A model generated the notes under the pieces. The model was not told the origin of the DNA. It did no database searches and was given only the letters and a program-made list of their open reading frames with translations. 64,000 nt of DNA from Desulfonatronum lacustre DSM 10312. GTDB lineage: Bacteria > Desulfobacterota > Desulfovibrionia > Desulfovibrionales > Desulfonatronaceae. This document shows positions 37,537 to 45,211 of this stretch, in pieces; position 1 is the stretch's first letter, and each line of letters opens with the position of its first letter. Location: the NCBI RefSeq assembly GCF_000519265.1, contig NZ_KI912608.1:1367582-1431581 (forward strand), in the 5' to 3' direction. A program made the translations under genes and the position numbers.

Positions 37537-37806
37537 ATGAGCGAGAACACTATGCTGAAAGCCGATGAATTTGATCGACGTTTCGATGATGGAGAAGATA
37601 TTTCCGATTTTCTCGAATTCTCTCAAGCATCAAGGCCAGGCTTGGAAAAACAGACCGTTTCCTTTTCCTTTCCGAGTTGGATGATTGCATCAATGGCTGA
37701 TCAATCAAAAATCCTCGGGGTCTCCACGGAAGCCATGGTGACCATGTGGATTTCCGAAAAATTGCCGAAAACACACCGACACACTTTTCAGGAACACGCT
37801 CAATGA
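37537..37806 (+). CDS. Orphan BrnA/CopG-type antitoxin-like protein
   Basis: 89 residues from the ATG at 37537; ATG at 37552 is also possible. FDRRFDDGEDISDFLEFSQASRPG is followed by TVSFSFPSWMIASMADQSKILGVSTEAMVTMWISEKL. This is the layout of BrnA-type ribbon-helix-helix antitoxins, where the usual core reads VNVDFPxWMIxxLDxxAxxxGVTRQSIIKxWL. No BrnT-like toxin gene is next to it. It lies 5 bases after carB and its stop overlaps the purF start by four bases (ATGA), so it is locked into a housekeeping operon. It may be a domesticated regulator or a transfer relic. Confidence 0.75.
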   Translation: MSENTMLKADEFDRRFDDGEDISDFLEFSQASRPGLEKQTVSFSFPSWMIASMADQSKILGVSTEAMVTMWISEKLPKTHRHTFQEHAQ

Positions 37807-39200
37807 AACGAGAATACTGCGGACTCGTCGGCATTTCCGGGCATCCGGAGGCGGCCAGAATGGCCTATTTCGGACTGTACGCCCTGCAGCATCGCGGCCA
37901 GGAAAGCGCCGGCATCGTAACCTGGGATGGGACCAAGATTCGCGAGCAGCGGGGCATGGGCCTGGTGGCCGACGTGTTCAACGAGCGCCACCTGGGCAAG
38001 GAACTCAAGGGCTCCACCGCGGTGGGTCACATCCGCTACTCCACCACCGGGGCCTCCCTGCTGCGCAACGCCCAGCCCTTCATGGTCCGCTTCGGGGAAT
38101 ACCGTCTGGCCATCGGTCACAACGGGAACCTGGTCAACGCCCAGACCCTGCGTCAGGAATTGGAAGAGCAAGGATCGATCTTCCAGACCACCATGGACAG
38201 CGAAGTCATCGTTCACCTGATCGCCCGCAACCTGAACGGCAAAAGCCTGGAAGAAGCCATCGCCCTGGCTTGCTCTCGGATTCAGGGGGCCTATTCGCTG
38301 GTCATCCTGGCCAACAACAAGCTCATCGCCCTGCGCGACCCCCTGGGTTTCCGCCCCTTGTCCCTGGGCCGGATGGGCGACGCCTACGTGGTGGCCTCGG
38401 AAACCTGCGCCTTTGACCTGCTGGAGGCGGAATACCTGCGCTGCATCGAGCCCGGGGAAATGGTGATCATTGAGGATCGCTGTCTCAGCTCACGGCGCTT
38501 CGCCGAGGTCGCGCCCTCCAAGTCCTGCATCTTCGAGTTGGTCTATTTCGCGCGGCCGGACTCGTTTGTCTTCGGTCGGGAGGTCTACGCGGCCCGCAAG
38601 AGAATGGGCGAGCTTCTCGCCCAGGAAGCCCCCGTGGACGCGGACTTCATCATGCCGTTCCCGGACTCCGGGATGTACGCCGCCGTGGGCTACGCCCAAG
38701 CCTCGGGCATGCCCTTCGAACTGGCCATGATCCGCAACCACTACATCGGCCGGACCTTCATCCAGCCCTCCCAGGACATGCGGGACTTCGGCGTGCGCGT
38801 CAAACTCAACCCGGTCCGTTCGCTGATCAAGAACAAGCGCCTGGTGATCATCGAAGACTCCATCGTTCGCGGCACGACCATCCGGACCAGGGTCAAAAAG
38901 CTGCGCGAGCTGGGAGCTCGGGAGATCCACATGCGGGTCAGCTGCCCGCCCATCCGGCACCCCTGCTATTTCGGCATCGACTTTTCCTCCAAGGGAGAAC
39001 TGATCGCCTCCAACCATCCGGTCCCGGACATCGCCCGCTACATCGGCCTGGACAGCCTGCACTACCTGAGCATCGACGGCCTGCTGACCTCGGCCGGCAA
39101 GGACATGGGCTATTGTCTGGCCTGCTTCGACGGACGCTATCCGTTGGACGTGGATCCCGCCTGCTCCAAGATGTGCCTGGAAGACAAGTGTTGCGGATAA
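37803..39200 (+). CDS. purF: Amidophosphoribosyltransferase
   Basis: 465 residues from the ATG at 37803. A short propeptide MKREY precedes the catalytic Cys6 of the class II glutaminase (CGLVGISG). YALQHRGQESAGI, STTGASLLRNAQPF and HNGNLVNA belong to the same domain. The phosphoribosyltransferase half has VIIEDSIVRGTTIRT, the PRPP loop. The Cys-rich end (YCLACFDGRYPLD, CSKMCLEDKCCG) and propeptide indicate the iron-sulfur, Bacillus-type enzyme, which is oxygen-sensitive. It makes phosphoribosylamine, the first step of purine synthesis. It overlaps the antitoxin-like gene and is followed by kdsD after 16 bases. Confidence 0.96.
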   Translation: MKREYCGLVGISGHPEAARMAYFGLYALQHRGQESAGIVTWDGTKIREQRGMGLVADVFNERHLGKELKGSTAVGHIRYSTTGASLLRNAQPFMVRFGEYRLAIGHNGNLVNAQTLRQELEEQGSIFQTTMDSEVIVHLIARNLNGKSLEEAIALACSRIQGAYSLVILANNKLIALRDPLGFRPLSLGRMGDAYVVASETCAFDLLEAEYLRCIEPGEMVIIEDRCLSSRRFAEVAPSKSCIFELVYFARPDSFVFGREVYAARKRMGELLAQEAPVDADFIMPFPDSGMYAAVGYAQASGMPFELAMIRNHYIGRTFIQPSQDMRDFGVRVKLNPVRSLIKNKRLVIIEDSIVRGTTIRTRVKKLRELGAREIHMRVSCPPIRHPCYFGIDFSSKGELIASNHPVPDIARYIGLDSLHYLSIDGLLTSAGKDMGYCLACFDGRYPLDVDPACSKMCLEDKCCG

Positions 39201-39216
39201 CCTCCGGAGGACGGCG

Positions 39217-40254
39217 ATGACCCAGGTTCCGCCCCAGGCTGCACATCAAGCCCTGTCTCCCCCACCATCCCAGGCACCGGCCCGCGACTGGCTGGCCCTG
39301 AGTCGGGAAGTCCTGGACGTGGAGATTGCCGGCCTGGTCGCCGTACGCGACGACCTGGGCCGGGGCTTTCTGGACGCCCTGGAAACCCTGGCCGAATGCT
39401 CCGGACGGGTCGTGGTCATCGGCCTGGGCAAGTCCGGCCTCGTGGGCCGCAAGATCGCGGCCACCCTGAGCAGCACCGGCACTCCGGCCTTTTTTCTGCA
39501 TCCCGTGGAAGGGGCCCACGGCGACCTGGGCATGATCCGTCCCGAAGACGTGGCCCTGGCCATCTCCAACAGCGGCGAAACCGACGAGTTGAACGCCATT
39601 CTGCCCACCCTGCGCTCCCTGGGAGTGCGCGTCGTGGCCCTGACCCGCAACGAGCACTCCTCCCTGGCCGGGTTGAGCGATATCGTGATCAAGGTCGCCG
39701 TGCCCAAGGAGGCCTGCCCACTGGGACTGGCCCCCACGGCCAGCACCACCGCGGCCCTGGCCGTGGGCGACGCCCTGGCCGTCTGCCTGATTCACTGGAA
39801 GCGCTTCGACGCCTGCGCCTTTCGGCGCTGCCACCCGGGCGGCACCCTGGGGCAGCGGTTGCGGCTGCTGATCCAGGACGTCATGCATCGGAAAAATCTT
39901 CCAGTGGTCCGCTCCGGAGTCGCCCTGGCCCAGACCCTGACCGCGTTGAACTCCGGCGGCCTGGGCACGGTGGCCGTGGTGGACGACCAAGGCCGTCTCA
40001 CGGGCATTCTCACGGATGGCGACGTCCGGCGGCTGGTCTGCCAGGAGCGGCTTGACCCGGCGATCGCGGTGGACGCGGTGATGACCAAATCCCCGCGCAG
40101 CGTCTCTCCGGACCAGACCGCCGCCCTGGCCCTGGACGTCATGGAATCCGCCGCCATTACGGTTCTGCCCGTGGTGGACGCCGCGGGCCGACTCCAGGGC
40201 ATGGTCCATCTGCACGACCTGCTGGGCAAGGGAGGCGTCAAATTTGCCGGGTGA
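39217..40254 (+). CDS. kdsD: Arabinose-5-phosphate isomerase (KpsF/GutQ family)
   Basis: 345 residues. A SIS sugar-phosphate domain (about 50-190) shows VVIGLGKSGLVGRKIAATLSSTGTPAFFLHP and ISNSGETDELNAILP. HPGGTLGQRLRLLIQDVMH marks the junction to two CBS domains (about 215-340; GILTDGDVRRLV and LQGMVHLHDLLGKG). It converts ribulose 5-phosphate to arabinose 5-phosphate for Kdo in lipopolysaccharide. A proline-rich N-terminal extension of about 20 residues is not typical and may not be ordered. GGAGG lies before the start. It belongs to the carB-purF transcription unit by spacing. Confidence 0.93.
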   Translation: MTQVPPQAAHQALSPPPSQAPARDWLALSREVLDVEIAGLVAVRDDLGRGFLDALETLAECSGRVVVIGLGKSGLVGRKIAATLSSTGTPAFFLHPVEGAHGDLGMIRPEDVALAISNSGETDELNAILPTLRSLGVRVVALTRNEHSSLAGLSDIVIKVAVPKEACPLGLAPTASTTAALAVGDALAVCLIHWKRFDACAFRRCHPGGTLGQRLRLLIQDVMHRKNLPVVRSGVALAQTLTALNSGGLGTVAVVDDQGRLTGILTDGDVRRLVCQERLDPAIAVDAVMTKSPRSVSPDQTAALALDVMESAAITVLPVVDAAGRLQGMVHLHDLLGKGGVKFAG

Positions 40255-40285
40255 GCCCATACGTGCGTCTGCTCAAAAAGATTCA

Positions 40286-40837
40286 ATGAATACCCAGTCT
40301 GAACCAGTCGACATTTGCGGCCGATGCGCCGAGAAGTTTCCGACCTGTTGCCGGATCATTCCCGGGATGGAGGCCTCGTGCATCCCCATCAGCCCGGAAG
40401 AACGCTTGCGGCTGGAGCCCCACGCTTTGGAGCCCGGTGTTCCGGCATGCGTCGAGGAGCCCAATTCCGAAAGTTTTTTACGGGCCGTGCATAAGCTGTT
40501 TCCAGGCCGTCGCGAAGAAATCCAAAAGCTCTATCCATCCCGGAACACCCACTATCGTTTGTCGGTAACCACTGACGGAAGCTGTATTTTTCTCGACCAA
40601 AACGGCTGCGTTCTGCCCGTGACGGACCGTCCCTATTATTGCCGACTCTATCCATTCTGGTTTATTCATTCCAAGCTGTTCACGTTGACCTCGCCGGAAT
40701 GCCTGGCCGTGAACACCTGTTCGTCAACTTCGGGGCTTCTCGCCCTGTTCAAGACCGATCCATCCGCCCTGCGTTCCTTGCACGACTCCTTGCTGACCGC
40801 CTGGGGGCTCTTCGCGGATGAACCGAGACCAAGATAA
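40286..40837 (+). CDS. YkgJ-like cysteine-cluster protein
   Basis: 183 residues from the ATG at 40286. CGRCAEKFPTCC near the N-terminus and CIFLDQNGCVLPVTDRPYYCRLYPFWF (about 112-138) form the CxxC...C(x)nC...RPxxCRxYPF pattern of YkgJ/UPF0153-type metal-binding proteins. These probably hold zinc or an iron-sulfur cluster; the function is not settled. Its stop codon overlaps the start of the PBP1A gene (TAATG), so translation is coupled. A longer start at 40244 overlaps kdsD and adds no conserved sequence. Confidence 0.8.
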   Translation: MNTQSEPVDICGRCAEKFPTCCRIIPGMEASCIPISPEERLRLEPHALEPGVPACVEEPNSESFLRAVHKLFPGRREEIQKLYPSRNTHYRLSVTTDGSCIFLDQNGCVLPVTDRPYYCRLYPFWFIHSKLFTLTSPECLAVNTCSSTSGLLALFKTDPSALRSLHDSLLTAWGLFADEPRPR

Positions 40838-43260
40838 TGCGTAAACTGTTGATCATTGGCCTTATACTGGTGGTTTTTCTGGTCCTGGCCGGGGCCGGAG
40901 GCCTCCTTGGACTGTATGTTTGGGCCGCGCGGGACCTGCCCAGCTTCAAGAAAATCACGGACTACAACCCGTCATTGGTTACCACGGTGCTGGCCCAGGA
41001 CGGCGAAGTCTTGGGCTACTTCTACAACGAGCGTCGTTTTCTGGTGGAATCCTCCGACTTGCCCCCCCACGTCGTCCAGAGCTTCCTGGCCGCCGAGGAC
41101 AGCAATTTCTATCAACATGAGGGCATCGACATCTCAGGGATCATGCGCTCTTTGATCCGCAATATCCAGGCTCGGGGCATCGTTCAGGGCGGCAGCACCA
41201 TCACCCAGCAGGTGATCAAGTCTTTGCTGCTCACTCCGGAACGCAGCTATGAGCGCAAGCTCAAGGAAGCCATTCTGGCCTACCGGCTGGAGCGCTACCT
41301 GACCAAGGACGAAATCCTGACCATCTATCTGAACCAGATATTCTTCGGCGCCGGGGCCTACGGCATCGAAGCCGCGGCCAGGACCTACTTCAACAAACAC
41401 GCCCATGAGCTGGATTTGGCCGAGGTGGCCCTGCTGGCCGGTCTGCCCAAGGCGCCTTCCTTGAACAATCCGTTGCGCAACGCCGCCGGGGCCAGATCCA
41501 GGCAAGTCTATGTGTTGGATCGTCTGCTGGCCCTGGGATGGATTTCCCCGGCAGAGTATTCGGCGGCCCTGGAACAACAGTTGGTCTTCGACAGCGGAAG
41601 CGACCCCTCCTGGCAACGCGGGTCCTGGTACCTGGAAGAAGTCCGCCGGGATTTGGTCGCCAAGTACGGAGAGGAAAAGGTCTACACCGGCGGACTGAAA
41701 GTCCGGACCGCGGTGGACCTGCGCCACCAGATCGCGGCGGAACAGGCCATGCGCTCCGAGCTGATCGCCCTGGGCAAGCGCCAAGGCTGGCGCGGCCCCA
41801 TCGAACGGCTGACCGGCGCGGCGGCGGATATTTTTTTACAGAACCAGCATGTGGACATGGACGCCGTGCTGAGCGGCGACTGGATTCGGGCCCTGGTCAC
41901 GGACGTGCGTGCCGACGGCGCATATGTCCGCTTCGGTCCGTATCATGGATGGCTGGACGTCGCGGCCATGGGCTGGGCACGAACTCCAAACCCGGCCCGA
42001 GCTCCGGAAGATGTTCCGCCGATCCGGGACGCTCAACGCGTCTTGGAGGTCGGCGACGTTGTGTGGGCCTCGTTGCTTCCCATGGAGAACGAGAGCCTGG
42101 ACGAACTGGCCCTGGACTTGGAAGCGGAGAACGGCGAGCAGGCCGATGATATCGCCCAGGCCTTGCTGGGCAGGAAGTGGGAACTCGCCCTGGAGCAGGA
42201 ACCCACCGTGGAGGGCGCTCTGGCCTCCATCGATCCGCTGACCGGCGATGTCCTGGCCCTGGTCGGAGGCTACAGCTTTCAGCGCAGCCACTTCAACCGA
42301 GCCACCCAGGCCGTTCGCCAACCCGGTTCCACGTTCAAGCCCATCGTTTATTCCGCGGCCCTGGATCACGGCTACACGGCGGCATCCATCGTGATGGACG
42401 CGCCCATCGTCTTTACGGACGCCGCGACCAGCGACACATGGAAACCGGAAAATTTCGAGGGCCGATTTTACGGCCCGACCCTCCTCCGGACCGCCCTGGT
42501 CAAATCCAGAAACCTGGTCACCATCCGGGTGGCCCAGTCCGTGGGCATCACCAACATTATCGCACGAGCTCGGGAACTCGGCCTCCAAGGCGACTTCACC
42601 CCCGACCTCTCCGTCAGCCTCGGTTCCATCCCGGTCAATCTGGTCAATATGTGCCAAGCGTTCTCCGCATTTGCCCGGGACGGCTCCACGGTCGAACCCC
42701 GAACCATTCTCTCCGTGCATACGGCCTGGGGTGAAGTGCTGTTGGAAAACGAAGTCCACGCCACTCCGGCCATATCCCCCCAGAACGCATACATCATTAC
42801 CAACATGCTGGAGGAGGCCGTGCGCGACGGGACAGGGCGCCGGGCCCGCGCCCTGGGACGCCCGGTGGCCGGAAAGACCGGCACCACCAACAACCACCAC
42901 GACGCTTGGTTCATCGGCTACACCCCGTATCTGCTGACCGGGGTGTATATCGGTTTTGACCAACTCGCCCCTCTGGGCCGCCTGGAGACAGGTTCGCGGG
43001 CCGCGCTTCCGGCTTGGCTGGCATACCGCCAGGAGGTGGAAAACATGTATCCCACGCAAAACTTCACCCCTCCCCCCGGGCTGGTCATGGCCCGGGTCGA
43101 CGCCGGCAGTGGTCTGTTGGCCGGACCGGCCTGGGAGGGAGAAACTTATCTGCTGCCCTTTGTTTCCGGAACCCAGCCCCAGCAGGTGGCCAGCTCACGA
43201 AAGAACGGCGACGCGGGGCGACCGAGTTCGGAAGAAGACCTGTTGCGGCAAATATTTTAG
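40837..43260 (+). CDS. mrcA: Penicillin-binding protein 1A
   Basis: 807 residues. One N-terminal membrane helix (LLIIGLILVVFLVLAGAGGL). The GT51 transglycosylase domain (about 55-230) has catalytic FLAAEDSNFYQHEGID and GGSTITQQVIKSLLL, plus YLNQIFFGAGAYGIEAAARTYF. An OB-like insert follows (about 300-400). The transpeptidase (about 430-770) has the active Ser in GSTFKP, KSRN and KTGTTN. It polymerises and cross-links peptidoglycan in the periplasm. It is coupled to the cysteine-cluster gene upstream; the D,D-carboxypeptidase gene two genes downstream fits a wall-synthesis theme. Confidence 0.95.
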   Translation: MRKLLIIGLILVVFLVLAGAGGLLGLYVWAARDLPSFKKITDYNPSLVTTVLAQDGEVLGYFYNERRFLVESSDLPPHVVQSFLAAEDSNFYQHEGIDISGIMRSLIRNIQARGIVQGGSTITQQVIKSLLLTPERSYERKLKEAILAYRLERYLTKDEILTIYLNQIFFGAGAYGIEAAARTYFNKHAHELDLAEVALLAGLPKAPSLNNPLRNAAGARSRQVYVLDRLLALGWISPAEYSAALEQQLVFDSGSDPSWQRGSWYLEEVRRDLVAKYGEEKVYTGGLKVRTAVDLRHQIAAEQAMRSELIALGKRQGWRGPIERLTGAAADIFLQNQHVDMDAVLSGDWIRALVTDVRADGAYVRFGPYHGWLDVAAMGWARTPNPARAPEDVPPIRDAQRVLEVGDVVWASLLPMENESLDELALDLEAENGEQADDIAQALLGRKWELALEQEPTVEGALASIDPLTGDVLALVGGYSFQRSHFNRATQAVRQPGSTFKPIVYSAALDHGYTAASIVMDAPIVFTDAATSDTWKPENFEGRFYGPTLLRTALVKSRNLVTIRVAQSVGITNIIARARELGLQGDFTPDLSVSLGSIPVNLVNMCQAFSAFARDGSTVEPRTILSVHTAWGEVLLENEVHATPAISPQNAYIITNMLEEAVRDGTGRRARALGRPVAGKTGTTNNHHDAWFIGYTPYLLTGVYIGFDQLAPLGRLETGSRAALPAWLAYRQEVENMYPTQNFTPPPGLVMARVDAGSGLLAGPAWEGETYLLPFVSGTQPQQVASSRKNGDAGRPSSEEDLLRQIF

Positions 43261-43337
43261 CCAATATATCACATTGCCAACACTTTTTTTTGTGGCTTGT
43301 TGCCGGCCCGGCACCAATCCATCCAGGAGCACCATCC

Positions 43338-43796
43338 ATGAGCATAGAAATCGCCAAGTCCTTCATCAAGGCGACAACGGAAGTTCTGTCCACCATGGCC
43401 ATGATCACCCCCGTGGCGGGCAAGCCGTACGTCAAGAAGGACAGCATGGCCAAAGGCGATGTTACCGGCGTGATCGGCCTGACCGGGGACAAGAGCGGGA
43501 CCATCTCCGTGACCTTCACGCAAAAATGCGCCTTGGCGGTGGTCAAGAACATGCTGGGCGACGCCATTGAAGACGTCATCACGGACACAAAGGACGCCGT
43601 GGGGGAAATCACGAACATGATTTCCGGGAAGTCCCGACAACTTCTGGCCGAAACCGGTCTGACCATCCAATCGGCCACGCCCACGGTGATCATGGGCAAA
43701 GGCCACACCATCCATCACATCTCCTCCGAGCCGATCATGGCCATCCCGTTCACCACGGATCATGGCGAGTTCACGGTTGAATTTTGTTTTCAATGA
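43338..43796 (+). CDS. cheX: CheX-like chemotaxis phosphatase
   Basis: 152 residues from the ATG at 43338, with AGGAG upstream. The order IAKSFIKATTEVLSTMAMI, GVIGLTGDKSGTISVTF and DAVGEITNMISGKSRQLLAETG matches CheX, whose E-x-x-N pair (here EITN) is the catalytic site that dephosphorylates CheY. Orphan CheX proteins often act on other response regulators. It sits between two cell-wall genes rather than in a chemotaxis operon, so its partner is not evident. Confidence 0.88.
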   Translation: MSIEIAKSFIKATTEVLSTMAMITPVAGKPYVKKDSMAKGDVTGVIGLTGDKSGTISVTFTQKCALAVVKNMLGDAIEDVITDTKDAVGEITNMISGKSRQLLAETGLTIQSATPTVIMGKGHTIHHISSEPIMAIPFTTDHGEFTVEFCFQ

Positions 43797-43932
43797 TGCG
43801 AACCTCCCATGCCGACGGAGCGGAATAGACCTCCCGTGCTCCCCGCCCCAAGGACATCCAAGCATATTGCGGATGCCTCAACCTCAGGCTCCGCATCATC
43901 TGACTGAAAACATTTTTCCAGGATGGCGTATC

Positions 43933-45102
43933 ATGCGACTACTCCGTATTTCTTTTCTTTTTTTCCTTTTCCTGCTTTTGGCCGCGTCGGTCCACGCCCG
44001 CCTGGACATCAACCCGCCCTCCGAGCTGACGGCCCGCAACTATTTTCTCATGGACGCCCGCAGCGGCGCGACCCTGGCGGACAAAGACGCGGATCAGCGC
44101 GTGGAACCGGCCAGCCTGACCAAAATCATGACCGCCTACCTGGTCTTCCGCGAACTGCAAGCCGGCAAGTTGACCCTGGACGAGAACGTACCGGTCAGCG
44201 AACAGGCTTGGCGCACCGGAATGACCGGAGCGTCCCGGATGTACATCGACGTGGGCAGCCACGTCTCCGTGGAGGACCTGATCCGGGGGATGATCGTCCA
44301 GTCCGGCAACGACGCCTGCGTGGCCCTGGCCGAACGGATCGCCGGAACCGAAGCGGCCTTCGTGGACCTGATGAATGCCCAGGCCCTGGCCCTGGGCATG
44401 AACGACACCCAATTCCAGAACAGCCACGGCCTGCCCAGCGAACAGACGCAGTACACCTCCGCCCGAGACATCGTCACCCTGGCCAGAGAGCTGATCATCA
44501 ACTTCCCGGAATATTACGGTTACTACTCGGAACGCAGCTTCACCTACAACAACATCACCCAGCACAACCGCAACCTGCTTCTCGGCCGGGACCCCTCGGT
44601 GGACGGCGTGAAAACCGGCTGGACCTCGGCGGCCGGATACAATCTGGTGACCTCGGCCCAACGCGACGACATGCGATTGGTGGCCGTGGTCATGGGCATC
44701 GAAGCTTCCAGTTCCCGTGAAGGCGGACTGGCCCGGGCGGACCAATCCCAGGCCCTGCTGAATTGGGGGTTTCGGCAATTTGAAACCGCGACCATTCAAC
44801 AACCCGGAGACATTCTCGTTGAACCTCGGCTGTGGTTTGGAGCGGAGACCCGCCTGCCCGTGGGCGTTGAAACGACGTTTTACGCCTCCATACCCAGAGG
44901 CAGCCGGGAAAATCTTCGCCAGGAGATGGCTCTTCAGGAACTGATTGAAGCTCCGGTGGAGGTCGGTCAGCCCGTGGGAGAGTTGCGTGTTTATCTCCAA
45001 GACGACCTGATCGCCGAGCATCCTCTGGTTGCCTTACGCACCGTGAGCAAGGGCGGCATCTTCCGCTATCTTCTGGACACGATTCTGCGTTGGTTTCAGT
45101 AA
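43933..45102 (+). CDS. dacA: D-alanyl-D-alanine carboxypeptidase (PBP5/6 family, S11)
   Basis: 389 residues from the ATG at 43933. A signal peptide (MRLLRISFLFFLFLLLAASVHA) is followed by the S11 active-site motifs: PASLTKIMTAYLVF (Ser and Lys), VQSGNDACVALAE (SGN) and VDGVKTGWTSAAGY (KTG). The C-terminal beta domain and the closing amphipathic helix FRYLLDTILRWF, a membrane anchor, are present. It trims the terminal D-Ala from peptidoglycan stems and controls cross-linking. Confidence 0.94.
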   Translation: MRLLRISFLFFLFLLLAASVHARLDINPPSELTARNYFLMDARSGATLADKDADQRVEPASLTKIMTAYLVFRELQAGKLTLDENVPVSEQAWRTGMTGASRMYIDVGSHVSVEDLIRGMIVQSGNDACVALAERIAGTEAAFVDLMNAQALALGMNDTQFQNSHGLPSEQTQYTSARDIVTLARELIINFPEYYGYYSERSFTYNNITQHNRNLLLGRDPSVDGVKTGWTSAAGYNLVTSAQRDDMRLVAVVMGIEASSSREGGLARADQSQALLNWGFRQFETATIQQPGDILVEPRLWFGAETRLPVGVETTFYASIPRGSRENLRQEMALQELIEAPVEVGQPVGELRVYLQDDLIAEHPLVALRTVSKGGIFRYLLDTILRWFQ

Positions 45103-45211
45103 AGGCTCCGTTTTTTTGGAGCAGAGAGTCGAAGCCTTTTAGCCGAACATCCCCACCCGTCCCCGCCGCTCAGCGGTTGCCATTCACTTTTTCCGCGGCG
45201 GTACGCATTCC